Assembly (NCBI GenBank): GCA_014529385.2
Contig: CM043966.1
Location: 42,131,537 to 42,195,536, forward strand
Length of the DNA stretch: 64,000 nt
Source: Adiantum capillus-veneris
Lineage: Eukaryota; Streptophyta; Polypodiopsida; Polypodiales; Pteridaceae
Reading direction: 5' to 3'
Shown here: piece after piece, positions 1-10,621 of the stretch
Numbering within the stretch: position 1 is the stretch's first letter
Layout: every line of letters starts with the position of its first letter
Position numbers and translations under genes: made by a program
Notes under the pieces: model-generated
Database searches by the model: none
Told to the model about the DNA's origin: nothing
The model's input: only the letters and a program-made list of their open reading frames with translations

Positions 1-603
1 TAACAGCATGCAACCACTTCTTATGGTTTTGTTGCGAGTGGCAAAACTTCTGTTCCCAATGCTTCTGCTGGTAGCACTTCGTCTGGCAATTATGGTGATA
101 AGGGAAAAAAGAAGATGTTTTGCCATTATTGCAAAGCTAATGATCACTTGATCAAGCAGTGTCCTAAGCTGAAGGCAAAAGAGGCTAAGAAGAAAGAGGA
201 TGGTTCCACTGCAAATGCTGGTTCCACTACAAATGCAGCTATCGTTGAGTCTTCTGTAAAAGGAGTCTGTAATGCTGATGTTGATGCAAAATGGGCTTTT
301 AGCGCAGAGTGCACTTACTTTTCTGTTGTCCATGATGCATGCTTGTCAGTTTCTGCAGATTCACATGCGTGGTATTTCGATAGTGGTGCTACAAAGCACA
401 TTACCTCACATCCTGAATTGTTCACCTCTCTTGAGTCTATCCCTCATGGGAATTCAGTCACTTGTGCCAACAATGCCTCTTATCCGGTTCAGGGAGTTGA
501 AAAGATTGTGGTTACTGCTGCTAATGGCTTTTTGTCTATAGCTTCAAACAATTTTGATGTCCGAAGTTTTGATGTGCTTCAAACAATTTATGGCTATGGC
601 TGA
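1..603 (+). pseudogene. Copia family A copy 1: gag C-terminus and protease (partial)
   Basis: The window opens inside a Ty1/copia polyprotein. A CCHC zinc knuckle of the form CHYCKANDHLIKQC (bases about 121-162) is the nucleocapsid motif that binds retrotransposon RNA. About 80 residues later WYFDSGATKHIT is the copia aspartic protease signature (D-S-G). The reading frame stops at 601 because the sequence jumps from the protease straight into the integrase core: the GAG-pre-integrase zinc finger and the first half of integrase are missing and the join near 560-600 changes frame. The 5' LTR and the rest of gag lie outside the window. Family assignment is from motifs; the deletion is inferred from the usual copia domain order. 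Confidence 0.9.
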
Positions 604-1270
604 AAATGTCACAAAATGTACTATGGGCACCCTCCATTCTGATCGAGGGGGGGAGTATATGTCTCATGAATTCAATGCATTTCTGGCTAGTCGTGGGATA
701 AAATACCAATGTACAGTGCCTTATACACCTCAGTAAAATGGTGTTGCTAAGAGGAAAAACAGGTCACTGACGGAAATGGCACGATGTATGGTCAAAAGGC
801 AAGATTTGCCAAATTCTTTTTGGCTTGAGGCCATCATGTGTGCCACTTATGTACTAAACAGGTGTCCTACAAAATCTTTGTAGTCTATTACTCCATATGA
901 AGCATGGCATGATAGAAAGCCTTCTATTGAGCACATGCGTGTTTTTGGCTGTTTGGCATATGCTTTGGTGCCACAAACACAGTGCAGAAAATTAGATGAT
1001 AAGGCTGTCAAATGTATTTTTGTTGGTTATAGTGCTGAAAGCAAAGGTTACAGGTTGTATCATCTGCAAACAAAACGTATTCTGGTTTCACGGGATGTAG
1101 TGTTTGTGGAAGATTCTGTTCAGCCCTTGCTGTCATGTACTAGTGACAATAATGTAAGCTCACAGGACATTTATGACACTCTGTTGCCTCTTTTTAGTGG
1201 TGGAAATACGAATGTAAGTTCCAATGAGGCAAATGTACAGCCTATGGGGGGTTTTGAAAATGTTACAGAT
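560..1270 (+). pseudogene. Copia family A copy 1: integrase C-terminal half (broken)
   Basis: Translating across stops gives the integrase core SDRGGEY with its catalytic Asp, then YTPQ-stop-NGVAKRKN. In intact copia integrases this reads QQNGVAERKN, so the Gln codon has become TAA (734-736) and the catalytic Glu (GAG) has become Lys (AAG). A second stop replaces CAG at about 881 (TKSL-stop-SITPYEAW); copy 2 at 34462 still has CAG there. The GCLAY..VP and KCIFVGYS motifs of the copia integrase tail follow at 950-1040. Past 1200 a 60-base unit encoding VQPMGVFENVTDQPITDA is repeated. Not functional: one catalytic residue is lost and there are at least three stops. Confidence 0.9.
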
Positions 1271-1300
1271 TAGACTATTACTGATGCAGATGTACAGCCT

Positions 1301-2368
1301 ATGGGGGTTTTTGAAAATGTTACAGATCATCCTATTACTGATGCAGATGTACATGATGTACTTGATGAGGAAAGGGCTGAAAATGAGCAGGCTACAAGTA
1401 TGCCAAAATGGCTGGTGCACACTTTGCGTGACAGTAAGTTGGATGCACCTTTGTCTAGTTGTACTCATTCAGGCTCTTGCCATGCATCTTATGTATCAGA
1501 ATTTTATGCTTTGGCTGTGTCTAGCTTACATGATGTTGAGGATCCTCTGTCTTTTGATGAAGCACAAAATTTAGAAAATTCGATGGCTGCCATGCAATCA
1601 GAGTATGATACACTTATAGAAAATGACACAAGGACTTTATGTGATTTGCCTCCTGATAAAAAGGCCATTGGTACGAAGTGGGTTTACCAATTGAAACGCA
1701 AGCCGGATGGTGAGATTGATTACCATAAGGCTCAACTTGTTACAAAGGGTTATGCACAACAAAAAGGCATAGATTATGAAGAGACTTTTGCTCCCACTTG
1801 TGGTATGCATACTATGCGTTTTCAATGTGCATTGGCAACTCATTTTGGTTGGGATGTACATCAATCAGACATTTTTACTGCTTTCTTGAATGGTGACATA
1901 TTTGAGGAAGTTTATGTAACGCAACCTCGCGGTTTTGTCATAAAAGGACAAGAGGAAAAAGTGTGCAGATGTAAGAAGGCTTTGTATGGGCTAAAGCAAT
2001 CTCCTCGTGCTTGGTATGAGAAAGCTGACACTCATTTGGTCAAACGAGGCTTTCGTAACAATCCAACAGAAAGCACATTGTATGTAAAGCATGAGGGTGA
2101 TGTACTTCGCATTGTGGTTCTTTATCTTGATGATTTGCTGATCAATGAACCAAATGAGAGACATATTGCTGAATTTAAGGCTGATTTGAATGCTACTTTC
2201 AAGATGAAAGATTTGGGGTTGTTGCATCATTACTTGGGTTTACAGTTTAAGAAGTGTGATGGTGGTATTGCCTTGTGTCAGAAAATTTACATAGAGACAT
2301 TGCTATGTAAGTTTGGACTTGGGGATTGCAAACCTATTACCACTCCCATGGAAACAGGTTTGAAGTGA
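1301..2368 (+). pseudogene. Copia family A copy 1: reverse transcriptase (partial pol)
   Basis: This 355-residue open stretch holds the complete copia reverse-transcriptase fold: KAIGTKWVYQLKRKPDGEI (about 1660), DYEETFAP, a D-x-x-TAFLNGD motif (about 1866), ALYGLKQSPRAWY (about 1978) and the catalytic loop. The loop reads YLDDLL instead of the usual YVDDLL; both Asp residues are present. The frame ends with TTPMETGLK and a stop at 2366, where the connection to RNase H is frame-shifted. The identical region of copy 2 (39340-40070) keeps YVDD. Enzyme role: RNA- and DNA-templated synthesis of element cDNA. Probably inactive because the rest of the polyprotein is broken. Confidence 0.92.
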
Positions 2369-2707
2369 GTCTACATGATGCTGGAGATCCTGCTAATGTC
2401 ACTCTTTATCAAATTGTTGTTGGTTGCCTTATTTATGTATGCAACACGAGGCCGGATATTCAGTTTGCAGTCTCACAGGTCAGCAGATTTATGCATAGCA
2501 CAAGGTCTGAGCATTGGCAGGTTGTCAAGAGGATTTTCTGCTACCTTAGTGGCACTTTACATCTTGGCTTGTTTTATCCCAAGGGGGGATCATTGCCGCC
2601 AGACTTACATGCTGTTCGGACTCAGATTGGGTTGATTGTTTTGACACACTAGTATCCACAAGTGGTTTTTGTTTCATGCTTGGCTGTTCATGTATATCAT
2701 GGTTGAT
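2369..2707 (+). pseudogene. Copia family A copy 1: RNase H region, truncated
   Basis: In a shifted frame the sequence encodes YQIVVGCLIYVCNTRPDIQF and SQVSRFM, the segment between reverse transcriptase and RNase H of copia polyproteins. It is followed by WQVVKRIFCYLSGTLHLGL. The homology stops at about 2707. Copy 2 (40410 onward) continues for about 150 bases into [15 protein letters not shown], so copy 1 has been cut at this point, next to the small LTR element that starts at 2714. The 3' LTR of copy 1 is not present. Confidence 0.85.
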
Positions 2708-2713
2708 CATTCA

Positions 2714-3029
2714 TGTTAGCTAATGCAAGTGCTAATCAACAAAGACACAAAAGAGAGATTCAAATAGAGAGCTTGATTACTAGAGTGCAAGAGATTAAAT
2801 TAAGATTAAAAATGAATGAGGTACATAGTGCTTTTATATCCCAAGGCTAAGCTTCTAAAAGCATACAAATCATGGACCTTTTTTAATGTAATCTTTGGAC
2901 TTCATTTAATGTGTTCTTCATAGGTCCTGGATGTATGCATGCATGTATGCTTCATGGAAGTGTATAGCCATCATGTCATAGAGAGAGAGGGTATTCCCAA
3001 AGCACTCCATGGCTAGGACAATCCCAAAA
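2714..3029 (-). repeat. 3' LTR of the small non-autonomous element
   Basis: Direct repeat partner of 4288-4591. Both begin TGTTAGCTAATG on the plus strand and share long blocks such as AGAGAGCTTGATTACTAGAG and CAAGGCTAAGCTTCTAAA. This copy has an AT-rich, slightly longer middle. The left end abuts the truncation point of copia family A copy 1. Confidence 0.78.
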
Positions 3030-4287
3030 AACTCCCCCTTGAACTAGTCATGGATACTCTAAGCTAATTCATCTAGGATTTGTGATGGTCCATTGATACA
3101 TCATAGGTGGTTCAATTTGATTCATCACTCTATGGTTCACAAAGGTGGCCATTTAGTCATGCGTAGGTTCAATTATAGAGTACATCATAATCATAGAAGG
3201 GGTAAAAGTTGTGTCATTGTCGCCCTTGATTGACTTGATTCATGCCCGTGTATTTGTGGTATCTCCCTAGTACTTCTTCTTCTTCTTCAAGTCCTTGTGC
3301 TTCTCTCCATTTTCATTGCGGATGCATTAATGATGTATCTCCGTATCAGAGTATTATCATATTCATGTTTATTTGATACAAAACATTTGAAAGCTTCAAT
3401 GAATGCTTCATGAAACTCGGGGGTCTTACCACTATATAAAATTATTCGATGTGGCAGTGTCTATGCTCGATTAATATACAAGACGATGAAAAACAAATGC
3501 AAGGAGAATTATTATAGCTCCCCCTATAGCAATGCTCAAGTAAGATTAAGTGAAGAACACAATAGATATTTGGGGCTTTCTACAGTGAGAACCCCTTATA
3601 ATTAGCTTGAAATACAATTATCTTAAATCAAGTAAAAGGGGAAAAAAATGTGCTATGATGTATGCAAAGAGGAGCCGAATGCAAAGAGGAGAAGCTGATG
3701 CATGTTGTTGTGATGTTTGCAGAGAAGAGCTATGATGGTGATGATGAGGATTTTGCCAAATCCTTGGGGCATTAGGCCAAACCTTTAATATAGAGAGTTG
3801 AAATGCTTGTAGGTATGACGTGTATACTATGTGTGGTGAGGCCACTTGAGACATCAGTAGTAGAAGGTGCATCCACGAGAGGAGCAGAAGGTGTATTCAC
3901 AAATTTCTTAGTGTTCTCACAAAATGGAAAAATACTTGCGTTGATTGCCTCTTCTTGCACTAAGGATGGGCAGCCAACTTGCCTCCACCAGTTTTCTAGA
4001 AGCCTTCACTTTAGGTTTGGCCTTTTTCCAAAAAGTGTTTGGCAACCAAATATTAAATAAATGAGCTTGTGTCCTGTGAGGCTCTGAAAAGCGTGGGAGA
4101 AAATAATTTATCAATTAATCTGAATGTAATTAATTATGCAAGAAGTTAATGATAGGTAGAAAAACTTTCGTGCAATTGAAGATGACACCTAGGATCAACA
4201 TAATGACTAGGAGTTTCTAGCCTTCTTGAGGCTTTGATACCACATGTAGTGATTATTGTTAAGGTGGATAGAGGTTAGTGGAATTCA

Positions 4288-4591
4288 TGTTAGCTAATGC
4301 GAGTGTTAATTGTAGAAAACACAAAAACGAGATGCAAATAGAGAGCTTGATTACTAGAGTGAGAGAGATTTAATTCCGATTAAAAATGAACGAGGTACAT
4401 AGTGCTTTTATAGTCCAAGGCTAAGCTTCTAAACACATAGAAATCATGGACCTTCTTTAGTGCAATCTTTGGACTTCATTTAATGTGGTGTTCATAGGTC
4501 ATACATGTATGCCTCATGGAAGTGTATGTCCATCATGTCATGGAGAGAGAGGGTATTCCCATAGCACTCCATGGCTAGGGCAATCTCAACA
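4288..4591 (-). repeat. 5' LTR of the small non-autonomous element
   Basis: Partner of 2714-3029. On the minus strand it ends GCTAACA at 4288. The primer site lies about 45 bases further downstream in that orientation, a wider gap than usual. Confidence 0.78.
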
Positions 4592-5444
4592 AAAGAATCC
4601 TCCAACATGGTTCTCCACTAACCCTTGACTGGAAACCTCATCATGAATACTATCACCTACAACAATGTTTTGCACAATGCCACAGGATTCAAGGTTGAAG
4701 CATAAGTATTGCATCGAGGGGTGTATGTATCATAAGGTGTGCCCAATTTCAGCAGTCTGCCTCAATAGAATTACCAAAAAACAATCTGTTTTCTCACAGT
4801 ATTATGTATATTTGACTTGCTTGCACGTACTTTTTAGAGGCAAGATTTGGTGGCCACACATAATACATAGTATTAAACACCATAGAAAGTTCTCATCTTC
4901 AGTTTTCCAAACCAAAATGGAAATTTTAGTGCACAAGAACTACTCTGGTCCAGCTTGTCATGCCCTGTCTCAACATTGTGACCTTGATGAACAAATTGTC
5001 TATATCTTTATATGGATTTCTTAGCTTAACTTGCCCTTTTGCATATCAACTATTCACTTGACAAGCAATTTAACTTGAGTTTTTGATATTTTTCTAGATC
5101 TCCATGTAATTATTGTTTATTTTTCTTTGCTGAAATCACTGTTTAGAAATGCCTTAATTTTTTACAACAAATCTCTAATGATGTATATACTATTTTGCAA
5201 GACCCAATGGTCATTGGGTAGATTATGACCTTAAGAATGTGACCATGAAAAAAAGTAGAATCTTTAACGGTTCATTTTTTTTGGATTGCTTAGAAAATCT
5301 TGAGGGAGTTTATAAAAAAAATCTAATAAATAATGTAATGGAAATGGCCTATGAACTTCGGGAGTAGTGGAATTAGGAAATTAGATAAAGCACTTTTGTG
5401 AGATTACTTTGTGAGCATAGCGGGTGAACTTAATTGATGGTAGT
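4592..5444. other. Spacer with one unrecognised 119-codon ORF
   Basis: AT-rich DNA between the small LTR element and the left inverted repeat. The plus strand is open from 4665 to 5024 for 119 codons. The product has several Cys and His residues but no motif I recognise, and the ORF could be chance. Nothing else is evident here. Confidence 0.4.
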
Positions 5445-5470
5445 AGGGTGAAAGCATGTATAGGTGGACC
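5445..5470 (+). repeat. Left terminal inverted repeat
   Basis: The 23 bases at 5445-5467 match the right end in inverted orientation with no mismatch. The first 20 are AGGGTGAAAGCATGTATAGG. The left copy then has one extra A before CC. The flank on the outer side is GGTAGT. Confidence 0.8.
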
Positions 5471-5599
5471 ACTTTTGCCACTATATAGTATATGGTTTTT
5501 GGGGTTGAGAAAATGGGTGGTTTAGGCGTTTGAAACAGTGGGATTAAATTCAAAATTTATGGAAAAAAAGGGTTAAAATTTGACGTGTACTAAGTGAAA

Positions 5600-6418
5600 G
5601 CGCTTACTGGTTAATGATCACCTCAAGGTACTTTCAAGCACTTAATGCAAATATTCTCTCGAGTCTCGTCCCTCCCACTCTGTCTCGCTCGTTCCTCCTC
5701 CCTCTCTCTGTCTCGCCCGTGCCATTCAGGTTTCTGATTCCCTCTTTCCTCCCTCCTTTGCGTTTCTCTGCTAGCCAAAGCAACAAGTAGCAACATCACA
5801 ACAACAACAAGCAAATTCAGGAGGAGTACTTTTTGTTGAGTTGGTCATCAACTTCAGTAAAAATCCCTTGCAGAGCACCAATAGGTATGTGGCATCATGT
5901 AGCTTGAAGCATTCTATCTCGAATGTTGGTTGAATTTGAATGTGGCTGGTTTTCCTAGGTAGCATTAATCCATGTTTTAACATGCTTCATGCATATGTAG
6001 AAGCGTTGTATACTTGTCTCGGAATGTGTGGCAATATAATCAAAGGGGGCTTGGCCTAGTGGTTAAACTGAATGGGTGGGTGCATAAGGACCCAAGTTCA
6101 ACCCCTGGTGATATGGTCTGCCCTCTGTTGGGGAGGGTATTGCAAAAAAAAAAAAAAGTGTGGCAAGATAATCATGGATTGTGACTATTAATGATGCATG
6201 TGTGAGTTTAGAATTTATTTCTGGAATGTATATGCATTGTGCACATCTAATTGATCACCCTTGTGAATGCTTTATAAAAATGCATCATGCAGCTTGAAGC
6301 ATGAATGCAGATTTTATCAAATGTGTGTGCATGCTTATACGAATGCACCATGCAGGTTCAAGCATGAATGCATTTAACTATTGATGTTGTATCTATGTGG
6401 CATTTGTGATTTTTTCAG
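5600..6418 (+). promoter_or_regulatory. Probable promoter, 5' leader and first intron of the coiled-coil gene
   Basis: A CT-rich stretch (about 5650-5770) is followed by ACAACAACAACAAGCAAATTC, which looks like a plant 5' untranslated leader. A possible donor AATAG|GTATGTGG occurs at about 5882. A branch-like region and TTTTTTCAG acceptor precede the first coding exon at 6419. Three copies of ATGCA-type words (GCATCATGCAGCTTGAAGCATGAATG and relatives, about 5890-6370) recur in the intron. A SINE lies in this intron. No clear TATA box was found. These calls are inferred from composition and splice consensus. Confidence 0.4.
6043..6157 (+). mobile_element. tRNA-derived SINE with 17-bp target duplication
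   Basis: A 115-base insert has an RNA polymerase III A box TGGCCTAGTGG (6052-6062), a B box AGTTCAACCCC (6095-6105) and ends in 14 A residues. It is bracketed by a 17-bp duplication, GTGTGGCAATATAATCA at 6026-6042 and GTGTGGCAAGATAATCA at 6158-6174, with one mismatch. This is the full hallmark of a SINE insertion made by LINE machinery. The tRNA ancestor is not certain. Confidence 0.9.
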
Positions 6419-6513
6419 GATGAAGAACCAGGCTACAAAATGACCTTCAGACTCTGACAAGGGTACACCTAGGAAGGGAAAGAGCTCTACGTAGGAGTCG
6501 CCTATCAAAACAG
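6419..6513 (+). pseudogene. Coiled-coil gene, first coding exon (broken)
   Basis: Bounded by a TTTTTTCAG acceptor and a CAG|GTTAGATGC donor. It starts with ATG (6420) and encodes MKNQATK, a stop, PSDSDKGTPRKGKSST, another stop and ESPIKT. The content is a short basic, Ser/Lys-rich segment like a nuclear localisation region. Two in-frame stops mean this copy does not make protein. The exon and its donor are duplicated just downstream (6589-6648). Gene assignment to the downstream exons at 25624-27153 is inference from strand, order and position. Confidence 0.45.
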
Positions 6514-6588
6514 GTTAGATGCATCATGCATGCATTTCTAAAATTGGTTTTATGTCTTGTAAAATTTCTGAATTTTTTGCACATGCAT

Positions 6589-6648
6589 GCTACAAAAAGA
6601 ACTTCCGAGTCCCTCAAGGGTACACCTAAGAAGCGAAATGTTCAGCAG
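6589..6648 (+). pseudogene. Coiled-coil gene, second coding exon (tandem duplicate of the first)
   Basis: Encodes ATKRTSESLKGTPKKRNVQQ and ends at CAG|GTTAGATGCA, the same donor context as the previous exon. The peptide is a clear duplicate of ATK(stop)PSDSDKGTPRKGKSS in the first exon, but here it has no stop. The exon therefore arose by a small tandem duplication of about 150 bp. Acceptor position is uncertain. Confidence 0.42.
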
Positions 6649-6699
6649 GTTAGATGCAGGTATTTCCCCCATGGATTCAATTAAAGTGTTGCTTTATTA

Positions 6700-7912
6700 G
6701 GAAAAATTAGTGTGCACACCACTAGTAAATATCGAGTGTGTGAACCCCACTTTTTATGGGTACAACACCACTGATAGGCTGTGTTGAAGTGGTGCACCTG
6801 TAGAACCCTTTAAAGTTGGGCAGAAACCATGGTTGCATCACTACATAATTATGCTGATATGGTGCACCATCTCTTAAAAGTGATACTGGACCACTTTAAA
6901 GTGTTGGGCACCACTAAAAAGAGGTAAGGCTCTAGTAAAAACTGGTGATACAATGGGTGCATCACTTTCTAGTGGAAAACACTAACTATTTTGTGGTGAA
7001 GCATCACTTTTAAGCGAAGCATCACGATGGTGCACCACTTTTCAGTGGTTCTACACACTTTTAAGGTACCGAATAACATTCTAGTTAAGAAGCACCACTT
7101 TCTAGTGGTGGTGAAGACCACTATAAAGTGGTGAACACAACTATAAAGTGGTGCTTCTTAACTAGAATGTTATTCAGTACCTTACAAGTGTGTAGAACCA
7201 CTGAAAAGTGGTGCTTCTTAACCTGAACGTTATTTGGTATAAAGTGGTAAACACCAATAAAGTGGTGCTCACAACTTTTTGTGGTTCAAATCACATTTAA
7301 GTGGTGTTTATAGTGGTGAAGACCACTATAAAGTGTTCAACATCACTATAAAGTGGTGAACACAACTATAAAGTGGTGCTTCTTAACTAGAACATTATTT
7401 GGTACCTTAAAAGTGTGTAGAACCACTGAAAAGTGGTGCTTCTTAACCTGAACATTATTTGGTATAAAGTGGTAAACACCAATAAAGTGGTGGTCCCCAC
7501 TTTTTGTGGTTCAAATCACATTTAAGTGGTGGTGCGTTATGGTCAACCACTTTCAGTGCTGTAGAACCACTTTTTCGTGATGCTTTACAAAAGTGTAATA
7601 ATCTTTAGTTCTGCATCTTTGCTAAAAGTGGTGGTTAAGTGCTTTTAAGTGATGAATCTTTACAAGGAGATACCAAATTCTATTGGTGTAGCACCACTTT
7701 TTAGGAGTGTAGCACCAGTTTTAAGTTCTGTACAACAATTCACATCGGTGTACCACAACTGAACATTGGTTCAGGTCACTTTTATGTGCTCGAGCACCAC
7801 TTTAAAGTGGTGAAGAAACACAAAAAGGTGATGTATCACCAGCTAGTGGTGTAGCAGAACTTTTTAGTGTTACCTAACCTGTTTTAAGTGGTTGAGAACC
7901 ATTTAGTGATAC
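6700..7912. repeat. Left AAGTGGTG/CACCACTT repeat tract
   Basis: More than one kilobase of intron is built from degenerate copies of AAGTGGTG and its complement CACCACTT, often paired as CACCACTTT..AAAGTGGTG. Between them lie short AT-rich spacers. Larger units are duplicated: a segment of about 225 bp starting at 7141 (CTATAAAGTGGTGCTTCTTAA) recurs at 7366. The same word fills every other non-coding part of the TIR element but not its exons. The tract is cut at 7912 by the gypsy 5' LTR and resumes at 25488. Confidence 0.88.
7031..7214. repeat. 70-bp near-perfect inverted repeat (hairpin) in the tract
   Basis: The arm at 7031-7101 is the inverted copy of 7145-7214 over about 70 bases with two or so mismatches. 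Both arms include CTTCTTAACTAGAATGTTAT (on the right) and its complement. The loop is about 43 bases. A transcript through the intron would fold into a long stem. Confidence 0.85.
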
Positions 7913-10291
7913 TGATAGCCGTTTTTCGGCTCTCTATGATTGCCATAGTGAGTTATCCCCCCCTATCAAATCACTCAAACACTGTGGTTACCCTCACCCT
8001 TTCACTATATATAGGTGCGTGTGAGTTAGGGGACTTTTCCCATATCTCCTTACTGAAATAAAAAACCCTCAATTAGCTAGGCATTGGGCTAGTTGAGCCA
8101 AAAAAATAAAAAAAATAAAAAAATAAGTATATTATGGCCCATGCGTATGTAAATATTTCTTTGTATATAGGGCCTAAATAAAAGATTTTTTCATAATTAT
8201 TTTGGTATTTATTTAAATATTTCTACCTAGGTGTGTGTTATTTATGCTCTGTACATTGCCTCACCATTACCACAATTTTTCTTACCATTTTTCATACTCT
8301 TTATTCCATATAGAAATATTTTCATGTAAGCTTCTCTTATATTTGGTGTAACTCCACCCCAACAAAAATCCAAAAAAAACTAGTTTTATTTATGTGTATA
8401 TTTTTTCACTATTGTGATTTTTCCCTTCCTACATCTATTTTGTTTTTTTTCTAAAAAATTAGAACACCAAAAATATTTATCTTTTTATGGTAGCCTCATA
8501 ATGAGAGAGATTTCTTTTGACCCCTTTATATTTTTTCCACTTATATTATTTATATTTGACATGTACTTATTTTTAAGACCCCTCAATATTTGATTTTCTT
8601 AGTTGTACTATTCACTTATATCATGATCTCAACAATATCTTCAATTATAGACCTACCAAATAAGGTCAAGAGTAGGTGGCATGCATACATGCACTATGGA
8701 GGGCTCACTCTTGGAGGTATTCAAAAGAATCATCCAAAGAAGGACATTGTGCAGTGGAAAAAAACGATCGGTTTTGCTGAATTTTTAAAGTTCACTTGCT
8801 CTCCGAATTTGAAAAGGTGATACAAACAAAAGTTGTAGCTCGTGGGCTGAACTTTTGCCTCAAATTTTTTCATATTTTTTTGAGCTACGAGCTATGAGCT
8901 ATGATTTTATATTAGTGTACCCCAGTTTTCCCATGCTATGCAGCCACACTCTCTCTTCCACTTTATCATTTTCCTCTTTCACACACACTTCTCCACTCAT
9001 CATCCCCACCTCTCTCACCACTCCTCTCTGCACCCTACTCACCTTCTCCTCAACCTTGAAGAATAAGAGAAACCATGGTGAACTCATACCTCCCACACAC
9101 AATTCCATTCCAAAATTGACCACCTAGTCTCATTTTTCCTCCTCCAAATTACCCATATCTATAAAACAAACCACAAAATTCAGTCTCTTCTCTTAAAAGA
9201 CAGCATCATGGTGGTTGATTACTCAGCTTCAATTATCTTGTCTCTCAAGGAATGTCAAGAGTGGAGAAAAAATGTACCGTCAAAGCTAGTGGACCGTCAA
9301 CACGCGTCAAAATTGGCCCTGCTCAAGACACTTGGAGCATCAACCTTGTAAGAAATCCACCTTTTCTTACCTCTTAAGAGTGTTTCTTCCTTATTTGTAT
9401 CCTACATGGATACTCCCATTGTAAATATCCAATTCCATTTGTAAATTAATACTAACTCTACTAACACTAACCCACTATGAAAAGTCCTATCACCTCCATT
9501 TCTCTCCTCTCTCTTTCCCCACCACCTTCTTGATAATTCCAAGCAAAAGAAATTAGATAAATTGCTGAAAATCTAACCCAACCGTGGTTAGAGGAGTAAC
9601 CCTAGCCTTCAAAATGGCTATAAAAGGAGGGTGTAGCTAGCACAAAAAGGGGGGAGAAGAAAGAGCACTATGCTATAGCTTGAGAAGCCAAGCTCAACCT
9701 CTTGAGAAGGAGCTCTTGAGTGGAATCTCATTGGCATTAGGCATATGTATGTGTTGTTCTAGGGGTGATTAGCAAGGGAACTCTATGCCATTGTAAGAGA
9801 GAGTGATCATTAAATTGAGAGTAGGAAATCTATCATTTCTCCTACTAGAGTAAGCCCAACATTTGCTGAATCAAGGAGGGTGAATTTGGACTAAGCATGG
9901 ATACCTTGTCTCCCTTCCAACGTGAAGTCATGGACAATAATGATGTGTAAGTGTCTTGGTGTTTTATTTAAGTTCTTGATAGCTTGTCTCCGGGTATTGT
10001 TATCAATTTAGCCATAAATCCCACATGCTGTAAGAGGGCGACAGGGTGGAGAGGACTCCCCTGGCCTTAAGACAGTGATTGGGGTGGCTTTTTTCTTGTG
10101 ATGTGTTGTGGTGTAATTTACTCAGGCTATGTTGAACAAATACTAATCTCACTTTGATTGGTCATGACAGATTTGTAAGAAGGCATTAGTGCAACAAGCA
10201 CCCCCTTCCCCCTTCTCTCTCTTTCTTACATATATATATTTATGTTTGCTTGATCATTAACGATACACTTCAAAGCAGCCCGAGCACCATA

Positions 10292-10342
<51 letters not shown>

Positions 10343-10601
10343 TTTTAGTGTGTGAGAGTGTTCCATTGGTGTTAGGGTTAGTGTAAATTCCTTGCTTGTT
10401 TGTGGGTTTCTCTAACGATTCTCCTCTTTTGCGTCCTAGTTCGCTCTTAAACTAGGTGGTGCCCCTTGTGTAGTTGGGATTTGGCTGGGGGTTTGTTGTT
10501 TTGTTTTGTGTTGTGTTGTGCCCCAGCCCCATTGAGCAGAACGGGAGCCTTGAAGGGTGTCTAGAGGTTGCTCTTCTTGTTGCCCGCCCCGGACCGCTTC
10601 A
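7913..10601 (+). repeat. 5' LTR of the Tat-type gypsy element
   Basis: Begins TGATAGCCGTTTTTCGGCTC and ends GGACCGCTTCA. A TATA box TATAAAAG lies at 9619-9626 after GGCTA; in the 3' LTR the same site reads TTTAAAAG. A (TC)n microsatellite of about 25 repeats (about 10290-10338) is roughly half as long in the 3' LTR. Small ORFs at 8590-8820 and 8855-9127 also occur in the other LTR but show no motif and overlap antisense frames; I do not count them as genes. Confidence 0.92.
9619..9626 (+). promoter_or_regulatory. TATA box of the gypsy 5' LTR
   Basis: TATAAAAG in AATGGCTATAAAAGGAGG. Expected to set the element's transcription start a few dozen bases downstream. The matching site in the 3' LTR (about 19263) is mutated to TTTAAAAG. 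Confidence 0.6.
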
Positions 10602-10604
10602 AAT

Positions 10605-10621
10605 TGGTGCCCCCACTGAGG
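10605..10621 (+). promoter_or_regulatory. Candidate primer binding site of the gypsy element
   Basis: TGGTGCCCCCACTGAGG starts three bases after the LTR end and begins with TGG, complementary to the CCA end of a tRNA. I cannot name the tRNA. Confidence 0.55.

Larger units (their letters stand above)
2714..4591 (-). mobile_element. Small non-autonomous LTR retrotransposon (minus strand)
   Basis: Two direct repeats of about 310 bp flank 1.26 kb of non-coding DNA. On the minus strand each repeat runs from about TGTTGAGATTGCCC to GCTAACA, i.e. TG...CA. Next to the right repeat, on the minus strand, is TGGTATCAAAGCC (4242-4230), one base different from the initiator-Met tRNA primer site. Next to the left repeat is a purine tract, CAAGGGGGAGTT on the minus strand (about 3030-3041). 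No gag or pol motif is found inside, so this is a TRIM/LARD-like element that would depend on proteins made elsewhere. Repeats differ at many positions, so the insertion is old. I do not see a clean target duplication. Confidence 0.75.

Noticed and set aside
2709-2713. ATTCA as target duplication of the small LTR element
   Set aside because: ATTCA precedes both LTRs on the plus strand, but the right-hand outer flank is AAAGA. It is therefore not a duplication of the target.
6043-6110. A tRNA gene
   Set aside because: Only the promoter boxes resemble a tRNA. The sequence cannot fold as a cloverleaf with certainty, ends in poly-A and is flanked by a target duplication, so it is a SINE.
7908-7912. 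Target duplication of the Tat element
   Set aside because: GATAC on the left and GTACA on the right do not match without assuming changes.
8590-9127. Two small ORFs in the gypsy 5' LTR (76 and 90 codons) with copies in the 3' LTR
   Set aside because: The duplication is due to the LTRs themselves. Antisense frames are equally open and no motif is present.
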